From positions 1 to 5,347 of the forward strand of contig JAOAAW010000154.1 of assembly GCA_026418655.1 (NCBI GenBank): 5,347 bases of DNA, written 5' to 3'. A program made the position numbers and the translations under genes. The stretch is from a bacterium. GTDB taxonomy: Bacteria; Ratteibacteria; UBA8468; B48-G9; DTJG01. The notes under the pieces are model-generated. The model was not told the origin of the DNA. It saw only the letters and a program-made list of their open reading frames with translations, and ran no database searches. Position 1 is the first letter of the stretch; the number at the start of each line of letters is the position of its first letter. Positions 1-5,302 of the stretch are shown piece by piece.

Positions 1-1609
1 CTCGTAATGTTAGCATAGCCTGTTGCTTTGCAAATTCTCTGATTTTATCATCAGGGGCTTTCTCTACGATCATTTTTCTAATGGGTTTTGTAATATTTAA
101 AAGCTCATAAACTGCAATTCTGCCATAGTATCCAGTATTATCACAATCCTGACAACCTCTTCCTTTATAAAGTTTTATATTCTCATCAAAAAAGATTCCT
201 TGTTTTTTTAAAAATTCTTCTGCATCCGGATCTTCTTCTTTGCATGACGGACAGATCTTTCTGATCAACCGTTGAGCAAGAATTAAATTTAAAGAATCAG
301 CAAGCAGATATGATTCCACACCCATGTATGAAAGGCGCGTTATTGTAGAAACTGTGTCGTTTGTATGAAGGGTTGATATAACAAGATGTCCTGTCAATGA
401 AGCCTGAACCGCTATCTGAGCTGTTTCAAGATCTCTGATTTCCCCAACCATAATGACATCTGGATCCTGTCTTAACAAAGTTCTCAGAATAGCAGGAAAG
501 GTCAGACCAATTTTTGGTTTGACCTGGACTTGATTAATCCCTGGTATGGCATACTCAACAGGATCTTCTATTGTTATGATATTAATGTCGGGAGAATTGA
601 TAAAACTGAGCCCGGCATACAGTGTTGTGGTCTTTCCACTACCTGTGGGTCCAGTTACAATAATCATTCCATAGGGTTTCATTAGTGCTTCTTTAAAAAT
701 ATTGAGTTCTTCTGGTTCAAAACCAAGCTGCTGCATACCCAGAAGTACGGTATCTTTATCCAGTAATCTCATAACAATTTTTTCACCAAAGATTGTAGGT
801 AGTGTTGAAATTCTAATATCAAGTTCTTTTGGACCAACAACAATTCTTATTCTACCATCCTGAGGTAATCTTCTCTCACCAATATCAAGAGATGAAATAA
901 TTTTTAATCTTGTCACAATACCAGAATACGCAGATTTTGGTGGTGCTTGCATTTCATGAAGAACTCCATCTATACGGAAACGTAAAGAAACCCCATCCTG
1001 CCGTGGTTCAAGATGTATGTCTGTTGCTCTCTTTTCAATCGCCTGCATGAATATTGAATTAACAAACTTAACAATCGGAGCATCTTCAGCCGCCAATTTC
1101 AACTGATTTACATCAACTTCTTCTGTAGTTTCTGTTTCCTCTTCAAGCGCCGCTATTGTTTCTGTCAGATTCCCTGAATCCATATAATATCTCTCAATTC
1201 TCTCGAGTATCTCTCTTTCATCTGCCCTGACAACTTTTATCTTTTTACCAGTTATCCTTTTAATTGTATCAATTGCTACAATATCTGCTGGATCTTGCAT
1301 TGCAACAACAAGGGTATCATCAGAGAGAGTTATTGCTAAAACATTGTATCTTCTGGCTATTGCTTCAGGAATGAGTCTTACTATCTCTGATTTAATACCC
1401 TTTACTTTTGACAGCTTTATGAAATCCGCTTTTTTTTGCTCTGTAAGACACTCAAGTAATGTTTCTTTTGAAACAAATCCTTTTTCAACAAGTATTTCTC
1501 CAAGAAACTTCCGTGTTTTCTGTTGTTCCAAAAGGGCTTCTTCAAGTTGCTCCTGTGTTATAACCCCCTTCATCAAAAGCAGCTGTCCTAATTCATATCG
1601 TTCTGCCAT
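1..1609 (-). CDS. pilB: Type IV pilus / type II secretion assembly ATPase (PilB/GspE family), C-terminus cut by window edge
   Basis: Hexameric cytoplasmic ATPase that drives pilin or pseudopilin polymerisation at the inner membrane. My minus-strand translation gives 536 uninterrupted residues from ATG at 1609-1607. Residues 6-29 and 35-58 form two tandem MshEN-like motifs (LG..L...G......L...L..Q), followed by the rest of the GspE N-domain to about residue 150. The ATPase core has Walker A GPTGSGKT at 320-327 (Lys326), an Asp box ITIEDPVEY at 346-353, Walker B DVIMVGE at 384-390, and a His box from Gly407-His408 to LHT at 414-416. Four zinc-binding cysteines (453, 456, 486, 489) form the CxxC pair typical of PilB/GspE. 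Relatives are about 560-580 residues, so roughly 25-40 residues are missing beyond position 1. The start is supported by a Shine-Dalgarno and by a motif that begins at residue 6. It is divergent from ligA. The tandem N-terminal motifs favour PilB, but GspE cannot be excluded because the downstream genes are not visible. Confidence 0.95.
   Translation of the reverse strand, partial: MAERYELGQLLLMKGVITQEQLEEALLEQQKTRKFLGEILVEKGFVSKETLLECLTEQKKADFIKLSKVKGIKSEIVRLIPEAIARRYNVLAITLSDDTLVVAMQDPADIVAIDTIKRITGKKIKVVRADEREILERIERYYMDSGNLTETIAALEEETETTEEVDVNQLKLAAEDAPIVKFVNSIFMQAIEKRATDIHLEPRQDGVSLRFRIDGVLHEMQAPPKSAYSGIVTRLKIISSLDIGERRLPQDGRIRIVVGPKELDIRISTLPTIFGEKIVMRLLDKDTVLLGMQQLGFEPEELNIFKEALMKPYGMIIVTGPTGSGKTTTLYAGLSFINSPDINIITIEDPVEYAIPGINQVQVKPKIGLTFPAILRTLLRQDPDVIMVGEIRDLETAQIAVQASLTGHLVISTLHTNDTVSTITRLSYMGVESYLLADSLNLILAQRLIRKICPSCKEEDPDAEEFLKKQGIFFDENIKLYKGRGCQDCDNTGYYGRIAVYELLNITKPIRKMIVEKAPDDKIREFAKQQAMLTLR
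499..525. repeat. Long intragenic inverted repeat (hairpin) inside pilB
   Basis: Seen in sequence: AGGTCAGACCAA at 499-510 pairs with 514-525 across a three-base loop (TTT). Eleven of twelve positions pair; the exception is 505/519, a G.U wobble in a plus-strand transcript and a C/A mismatch in the pilB mRNA. It encodes about Gln361-Thr369 (QVKPKIGLT), a stretch conserved in PilB, so the palindrome may be partly a by-product of coding. No U-tract follows on either strand, so it does not look like a terminator. Confidence 0.6.
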
Positions 1610-1613
1610 AATA

Positions 1614-1621
1614 TCACCCTT
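1614..1621 (-). promoter_or_regulatory. Shine-Dalgarno of pilB
   Basis: On the minus strand AGGGTGAT lies at 1621-1614, four bases before the ATG at 1609. It matches the GGTGAT part of the 16S anti-Shine-Dalgarno complement and supports the chosen pilB start. Confidence 0.75.
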
Positions 1622-1627
1622 TTTAAA

Positions 1628-1655
1628 CTTTCATAAAAAGTGTATCATTTATAAT
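1628..1655 (+). promoter_or_regulatory. Possible promoter of the ligA operon
   Basis: A perfect -10 hexamer TATAAT lies at 1650-1655. The best -35 is weak: CTTTCA at 1628-1633, 3 of 6 matches with a 16-base spacer. Transcription would begin near 1662, giving a leader of about 34 bases before the ligA ATG. The region is very AT-rich, so a chance TATAAT is plausible. An alternative -10, TATGAT at 1676-1681, would put the start on top of the ribosome binding site and is less likely. The TATAAT lies inside the -35/-10 spacer of the opposing pilB promoter. Confidence 0.4.
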
Positions 1656-1666
1656 ATTGAAGTCAA
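1639..1666 (-). promoter_or_regulatory. Predicted sigma-70 promoter of pilB with extended -10
   Basis: On the minus strand, a -35 TTGACT (1666-1661, 5 of 6 to TTGACA) and a -10 TACACT (1644-1639, 4 of 6) are separated by 16 bases. A TG sits one base upstream of the -10 (TGATACACT), forming an extended -10. Transcription would start near 1632, giving a leader of about 23 bases that contains the Shine-Dalgarno. The -35 overlaps a small symmetric site, TTGA-AG-TCAA (1657-1666). No -24/-12 sigma-54 motif, which drives some pilus genes, is visible. Confidence 0.55.
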
Positions 1667-1679
1667 ATAATATAGTATG

Positions 1680-1695
1680 ATCTACCGGAGTAGAT
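1680..1695 (+). promoter_or_regulatory. Hairpin enclosing the ligA Shine-Dalgarno, directly before the start codon
   Basis: ATCTAC (1680-1685) and GTAGAT (1690-1695) are perfect complements separated by the four bases CGGA. The only Shine-Dalgarno for ligA, GGAG at 1687-1690, has three bases in the loop and one in the stem. The stem ends exactly one base before the ATG at 1696. The symmetry is certain. A role, either as an RNA structure limiting initiation or as a DNA operator, is inference; six base pairs, mostly A-T, would be only marginally stable at high temperature. Confidence 0.5.
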
Positions 1696-3681
1696 ATGGA
1701 AGAAAAGGAAAAAATTAAAAAAAGAATGAACGACCTTTATAAGTTAATCAATTATTATGATCAGAAATACTATATTGAAAACAATCCTGTGATAAGCGAT
1801 GAGGAATATGATAGATTAATACACGAGCTATCTGCTTTAGAAGAAAAATATCCTGAGTTTTCGAGACAGGACTCCCCCACCAAAAGGATCGGTGGCAAAC
1901 CAATCGAAGAATTTAAGTCGGTAAAACATGAAAGACCCATGCTGAGCATCGACAATACATATAACGAGGAGGAATTAAGGGAATTTGATAGAAGAATAAA
2001 AAGAGCACTTGGAAGAGCAGTTGAATACTTTCTTGAACTAAAAATTGACGGAGTTGCCGTATCATTGGTCTATGAAAGAGGATTGCTGACAAAAGGTGCT
2101 TCAAGGGGGGATGGTTTTATTGGTGATGATATAACAGAGAATGTAAAAACAATAAGAGATATTCCTCTCATTACACCAATTAATGAAAAGTTTGAAGTAC
2201 GGGGCGAAGTTTACATGTCGAAATTTGATTTTGAGAGGCTTAACAGGGAAAAAACGAATCTTGGGGAAGAGCCCTTTGCAAATCCAAGAAATGCCACTGC
2301 AGGTTCGCTAAAGCTGTTGAACCCAAAGGAGGTCGCGAAAAGAAGGTTGCGATTCTTTGTTTACGGTGGTTTTTTTGAAAAAAATCCACCTACGCAGGAA
2401 GAGGTTCTCGAATTTCTCAAAAACCTTGGTTTCCCTGTAAATCCTGTAAGAAGAAAAGCAAGAAGTATTGAAGAAGCAATTGAATTCTGTAAAGAATGGG
2501 AAATAAAAAGAAATCAATTGACCTACAGCATTGATGGAGTTGTGATAAAAGTAAATAGTATAAGAGATCAAGAAATTCTTGGGTATACATCAAAAAGTCC
2601 CAGATGGGCGGTCGCATATAAATTCCCAGCAGAACAGGCAACAACAACCATCAAGGATGTTATAGTGCAGGTGGGAAGGACTGGGACATTAACACCTGTT
2701 GCAATTCTTGAACCTGTTCATCTTGCTGGAACCACGGTAAGTAGAGCAAGTTTACATAACTTTGATGAAATAGCAAGACTTGATGTGAAAATCGGCGATA
2801 GGGTATTTGTCGAAAAAGCAGGTGAGATAATTCCAAAGGTTGTAAAGGTAATAAAGGAAACACGCACAGGTAAAGAAAAAGAGGTAATTCCTCCTGAAAA
2901 ATGTCCCGAATGCGGAAGCAATGTTGTAAAAGATGCAGATGAAGTAGCATATAGGTGCCCTAATGTTAGCTGTCCTGCGCAGATAAAAGAAAGAATTCTT
3001 CACTTTGCCAGTAGAAGGGCAATGAATATCCAGGGACTGGGCGAAAAAATCATCAATGTACTTGTTGATAGAGGTCTCGTCAAGGATTACGCAGATCTTT
3101 ATTCAATTAACCCAGAGCAGCTTGAAAGAATTGAAAGGATGGGGAAAGTATCAAGTAGAAAACTTGTTGAAAATATTCAGGCAAGCAAAAATATCCCACT
3201 TCAGAATTTAATCTACGCTCTTGGAATAAGGTATATAGGAGAGCGAGCAAGTGAAGTTCTTGCAGAAAATTTTACCTCAATAGATGAGATTAAAGATGCA
3301 GATGAAAAAACACTTGCAAATATTAATGAAATAGGGCCGGTGGCAGCCAGAAGTATTAAAGAATTTTTCAATAATCCCAGAAATCTTGAATTAATTCAAA
3401 GACTTAAAAGAGCAGGTATTACCACAGAACAAAAGGAGTTAACGAGAAGTGAGGGTAAACTTTCAGGTATTAAATTTGTTATAACCGGAACATTAAAAAA
3501 CTATACCCGCGAAGAAATGAAAACCCAATTAAAAAGACTTGGTGCAAGAGTTTCTGAAAATATTTCAAAAGATACTAATTTCCTTATTGCTGGAGAAAAT
3601 CCAGGTACCAAGCTTGAAAGAGCAAAAAAACTTGGAATTAAAATAATTTCAGAGGATGAAGTTTTAAAAATGATTCAGTAA
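1696..3681 (+). CDS. ligA: NAD-dependent DNA ligase LigA
   Basis: Seals 5'-phosphate/3'-OH nicks in duplex DNA using NAD+, joining Okazaki fragments and completing excision repair; normally essential. At 661 residues it is full length for the family (about 665-670). Domain Ia (1-65) carries the NMN-binding pattern YY...NP.ISDEEYD (Tyr25, Tyr26, Asp35, Tyr38, Asp39). The adenylation domain has ELKIDG with nucleophile Lys116, then SRGDG (Arg137), VRGE (Glu171), DGVVIK (Lys285) and WAVAYKF (Lys309). An OB fold follows at about 318-396 (VGRTGTLTPVA), then a zinc finger with Cys403, Cys406, Cys421 and Cys426, helix-hairpin-helix repeats at about 430-575, and a C-terminal BRCT domain at about 588-661 (GIKFVITGTL). 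All key residues are present. The start is supported by GGAG five bases upstream and by the usual N-terminal length. It is the first gene of a probable three-gene operon, divergent from pilB. Confidence 0.98.
   Translation: MEEKEKIKKRMNDLYKLINYYDQKYYIENNPVISDEEYDRLIHELSALEEKYPEFSRQDSPTKRIGGKPIEEFKSVKHERPMLSIDNTYNEEELREFDRRIKRALGRAVEYFLELKIDGVAVSLVYERGLLTKGASRGDGFIGDDITENVKTIRDIPLITPINEKFEVRGEVYMSKFDFERLNREKTNLGEEPFANPRNATAGSLKLLNPKEVAKRRLRFFVYGGFFEKNPPTQEEVLEFLKNLGFPVNPVRRKARSIEEAIEFCKEWEIKRNQLTYSIDGVVIKVNSIRDQEILGYTSKSPRWAVAYKFPAEQATTTIKDVIVQVGRTGTLTPVAILEPVHLAGTTVSRASLHNFDEIARLDVKIGDRVFVEKAGEIIPKVVKVIKETRTGKEKEVIPPEKCPECGSNVVKDADEVAYRCPNVSCPAQIKERILHFASRRAMNIQGLGEKIINVLVDRGLVKDYADLYSINPEQLERIERMGKVSSRKLVENIQASKNIPLQNLIYALGIRYIGERASEVLAENFTSIDEIKDADEKTLANINEIGPVAARSIKEFFNNPRNLELIQRLKRAGITTEQKELTRSEGKLSGIKFVITGTLKNYTREEMKTQLKRLGARVSENISKDTNFLIAGENPGTKLERAKKLGIKIISEDEVLKMIQ
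2365..2390. repeat. Inverted repeat within ligA
   Basis: Seen in sequence: GGTGG (2365-2369) pairs with CCACC (2386-2390). After one T/T mismatch (2370/2385), five T's (2371-2375) pair with five A's (2380-2384), leaving a four-base loop. It encodes GGFFEKNPP in the adenylation domain. No U-tract follows, so it is not a terminator. It may simply reflect Phe TTT and Lys AAA codons meeting Gly and Pro codons. Confidence 0.5.
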
Positions 3682-3682
3682 A

Positions 3683-3730
3683 TATGAACTTATTTAGTTA
3701 TGAACTTAATAAATTATGAATTTAAAATAG
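3683..3730 (+). repeat. Three imperfect tandem copies of a 16-bp unit at the hydrolase start
   Basis: Units start at 3683, 3699 and 3715, each opening with TATGAA(C/T)TTA. Copies 1 and 2 match at 13 of 16 bases, copies 2 and 3 at 12 of 16. Each unit supplies an ATG (3684, 3700, 3716), and because 16 is not a multiple of three the ATGs fall in three different frames. Only the middle one opens the hydrolase gene. The first opens an 11-codon ORF ending at TGA 3717-3719; the third meets a stop after four codons. Confidence 0.6.
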
Positions 3731-4365
3731 AAAAACTCATACTCGGTCAATTTGAAACAAATTGCTATATCATTATCTCAAAAGATAAGCGAGCCATTAT
3801 AATAGATCCAGGAAACTCGGCTGAAAAAATCATGGAATTTATAGAAAAAGAAAAGGTTTATGTAAGGTATATCCTGAATACCCATGGACATCATGATCAT
3901 ACAGGTGCGAATCATATAAAAACACAAATCAAGCAGAAACCTTTACTTGGAATCCATCAAAATGATGCCATTTATTTAGCAAACAATGATTTAAATCTTT
4001 CTGTATTTTTTGGAGAAAAGAACATCTATGTGGCACCCGACTTTTTTCTACGAGATGCTCAAACGATTGAACTAACAGAAGAAATTTCATTGAAAGTGAT
4101 ACACACTCCTGGACACACCCCTGGAAGTATTTGTCTAAAACTTAAAGATTATCTCTTTTCCGGAGATCTTTTGTTCAACAACGGGGTTGGAAGAACAGAC
4201 CTTCCGGGTGGGAATGAGTACATTCTTTTAAAATCTCTTAAAAAAATAGCTCGGCTGAAACCAGATACAATCATTCTGCCGGGTCATGGTCCTGAAACAA
4301 CTCTAAGACATGAACTAAAAACAAACCCTTATATGGTTTTAAATAATAACAGTTATGATGAATGA
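3700..4365 (+). CDS. Metallo-beta-lactamase-fold hydrolase, glyoxalase II-like (YcbL type)
   Basis: Cytoplasmic dinuclear-metal hydrolase of 221 residues; relatives cleave thioesters such as S-lactoylglutathione, but the substrate here is unknown. The N-terminus shows the family pattern (ILGQFETNCYII, 15-26). All seven metal ligands are visible: HGHHDH gives His62, His64, Asp66 and His67; then His139 in HTPGHTPGS, Asp156 in SGDLLF, and His196 in PGHGPETT. The GVGRTDLPGG segment after Asp156 is characteristic of glyoxalase II relatives. The C-terminal glutathione-binding helical domain of eukaryotic glyoxalase II (about 260 residues) is absent, so a role in glutathione metabolism should not be assumed. 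It starts 18 bases after the ligA stop with no recognisable Shine-Dalgarno. The next in-frame Met is residue 46, which would delete conserved strand residues, so 3700 is preferred. It overlaps xer by 11 bases. The family is sure; the specific function is not. Confidence 0.93.
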   Translation: MNLINYEFKIEKLILGQFETNCYIIISKDKRAIIIDPGNSAEKIMEFIEKEKVYVRYILNTHGHHDHTGANHIKTQIKQKPLLGIHQNDAIYLANNDLNLSVFFGEKNIYVAPDFFLRDAQTIELTEEISLKVIHTPGHTPGSICLKLKDYLFSGDLLFNNGVGRTDLPGGNEYILLKSLKKIARLKPDTIILPGHGPETTLRHELKTNPYMVLNNNSYDE

Positions 4366-5230
4366 GACATTAAATCAAATAAAAGAGAAATTTTTGGTTT
4401 TTCTTTCTGTTGAAAAAAACCTTTCGTGTAATACGTTAATGTCTTATCGTCAGGATATTGAAAAATTTCTGAAGTTTGTGAATCTGAATAATATTTCGGT
4501 TAAATACATCAGAGGAAGAAACTTAATAGAGTATATGATGTTCTTAAAAAAACAGGGACTTTCATCAAGTTCTGTCGCCCGAAATATCTCTTCTGTAAGA
4601 AGTTTTTATAAATACCTAATAAGCAAAGGTGATGTTAATCCAGCTATTCTCAATTTTCTGGAGAGTCCAAAAATCGAAAGAAAAATTCCTGAGATAGTGG
4701 ACAAACAGACTATTAATAGAATCATTTATTTAAGTGAAACAAAAAAAGAAAGGATAAAAATCAGAAACATAGCAATTTTGGGGCTACTCGCTACAACGGG
4801 ACTGCGTATTTCTGAACTCGCATCTCTCAAAAAGGAGGACATAAATATGCATGAAAACTGGATAAAGGTTACTGGTAAAGGCAATAGAGAAAGGATAGTG
4901 TTTTTTCCTGAAGAATTAAAACCTTTTCTATTACATTGTATTTCACAGGGCCACAAATACCTTTTCGAAACACAAAAAAACAAACCATTGACTAGGCAAA
5001 ATCTGTGGAAAATTGTAAGATTATCAGGAAAAAAAGCGGGTCTTGGAATATCCCTCAAACCCCATACATTCAGACATACATTTGCGACATTGCTACTTGA
5101 GTCTGGTATGGATATCAGGATTATACAGGAATTGCTCGGGCATAAAAGTATTAGCACAACAAAGATTTACACGCAGGTATCAAAAAAACATTTGAAAGAG
5201 GCTTACAAAAAATTCCATCCTCGCGCATAA
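4355..5230 (+). CDS. xerD: Tyrosine site-specific recombinase, XerC/XerD family (probably XerD-like)
   Basis: Recombines dif-type sites at the chromosome terminus to resolve dimers, normally as a XerC/XerD heterotetramer or a single Xer with FtsK. The 291 residues match the family's usual length (about 295-300). An N-terminal SAM-like core-binding domain (about 6-88) precedes the catalytic domain (about 110-285). The catalytic set is complete: Arg151 (TGLRISEL), Lys175 (TGKGNRER), His237 and Arg240 (HTFRHTFA), His263 (LLGHKSISTT) and nucleophile Tyr272 (KIYTQVS). The C-terminus ends in the Xer-typical HPRA. TQVSKKHLKEAY resembles XerD more than XerC, but the assignment is tentative. ATGATG gives two possible starts, 4355 or 4358, both inside the hydrolase gene and without a Shine-Dalgarno, which suggests translational coupling. 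Nothing nearby (integron, att site, cargo) points to a mobile-element integrase. Confidence 0.93.
   Translation: MMNETLNQIKEKFLVFLSVEKNLSCNTLMSYRQDIEKFLKFVNLNNISVKYIRGRNLIEYMMFLKKQGLSSSSVARNISSVRSFYKYLISKGDVNPAILNFLESPKIERKIPEIVDKQTINRIIYLSETKKERIKIRNIAILGLLATTGLRISELASLKKEDINMHENWIKVTGKGNRERIVFFPEELKPFLLHCISQGHKYLFETQKNKPLTRQNLWKIVRLSGKKAGLGISLKPHTFRHTFATLLLESGMDIRIIQELLGHKSISTTKIYTQVSKKHLKEAYKKFHPRA
4833..4849 (+). promoter_or_regulatory. Strong internal Shine-Dalgarno and in-frame ATG within xer
   Basis: AGGAGG at 4833-4838 is followed after eight bases by ATG at 4847-4849, which is codon 165 of the xer frame. Initiation here would give a 127-residue C-terminal fragment (165-291) with Lys175, His237, Arg240, His263 and Tyr272 but without Arg151 or the core-binding domain. 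The codons encode KKEDINM, a common sequence in Xer proteins, so the signal may be incidental. It is nevertheless far better than anything at the gene's own start. Confidence 0.35.
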
Positions 5231-5245
5231 TTAATTGACATTAAT
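5230..5245. repeat. Short inverted repeat overlapping the -35 of the last promoter
   Basis: ATTAAT (5230-5235) and ATTAAT (5240-5245) are perfect inverted complements around TGAC, giving a 16-base symmetric site over the TTGACA box. It could be an operator. The arms are wholly A and T, so chance is a real possibility in this AT-rich sequence. It is not followed by a U-tract, so it is not a terminator for the ligA-xer operon. Confidence 0.3.
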
Positions 5246-5263
5246 AAAACCCTATGAAATAAT
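5235..5263 (+). promoter_or_regulatory. Near-consensus sigma-70 promoter for the gene at 5303
   Basis: A perfect -35 TTGACA (5235-5240), a 17-base spacer and a -10 AATAAT (5258-5263, 5 of 6 to TATAAT) are preceded by an extended-10 TG at 5255-5256. Transcription would start near 5270, leaving a leader of about 33 bases with a strong Shine-Dalgarno. It lies just after the xer stop, so the downstream gene probably has its own transcription start even if read-through from xer also occurs. Confidence 0.65.
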
Positions 5264-5290
5264 ATTTATTACTGAGGAAATTTATGCAAA

Positions 5291-5298
5291 AAAGGAGG
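5291..5298 (+). promoter_or_regulatory. Strong Shine-Dalgarno deciding the start at 5303
   Basis: AAAGGAGG at 5291-5298 sits four bases before ATG 5303. Two other ATGs nearby (5284, 5299) share one frame that would encode a charged, unremarkable peptide, and they precede or abut the Shine-Dalgarno. The position of the Shine-Dalgarno and the hydrophobic product both favour 5303. Confidence 0.7.
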
Positions 5299-5302
5299 AT
5301 GA

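Noticed and set aside
1430..1437. Run of eight T's (A8 in pilB mRNA) as a programmed slippage site
   Set aside because: The frame is intact on both sides and the protein is normal without slippage; runs of this length are common in AT-rich genes.
1344..1670. Plus-strand ORF of 108 codons opposite pilB
   Set aside because: It is antisense to the conserved pilB N-terminal coding region, is Ser/Cys/Phe-rich in the way typical of antisense frames, and has no family features; pilB explains the stretch.
2668..2699. CAGGTG/CACCTG inverted pair in ligA
   Set aside because: Six base pairs across a 20-base loop in coding sequence; weak and expected by chance.
1770..3003. Several minus-strand ORFs of 61-96 codons opposite ligA
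   Set aside because: All are antisense to a full-length ligase with every key residue present; they are Leu/Phe/Ser-rich shadows that overlap one another.
3700..4365. Beta-lactamase resistance enzyme
   Set aside because: The fold is shared, but the GRTDLPGG segment and overall pattern match glyoxalase II-like hydrolases, and there is no signal peptide.
4726..5157. Minus-strand ORF of 143 codons opposite xer
   Set aside because: It lies wholly within the xer catalytic domain, whose motifs are intact on the plus strand; the composition is that of an antisense shadow and there is no promoter or Shine-Dalgarno evidence.
4355..5230. Phage, integron or defence-island integrase
   Set aside because: Length, HPRA terminus and housekeeping neighbours match chromosomal Xer; no tRNA, att repeats, gene cassettes or cargo genes are present.
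5231..5302. Terminator after xer
   Set aside because: The only inverted repeat is short, all A-T in its arms and lacks a U-tract; a promoter occupies the same stretch.
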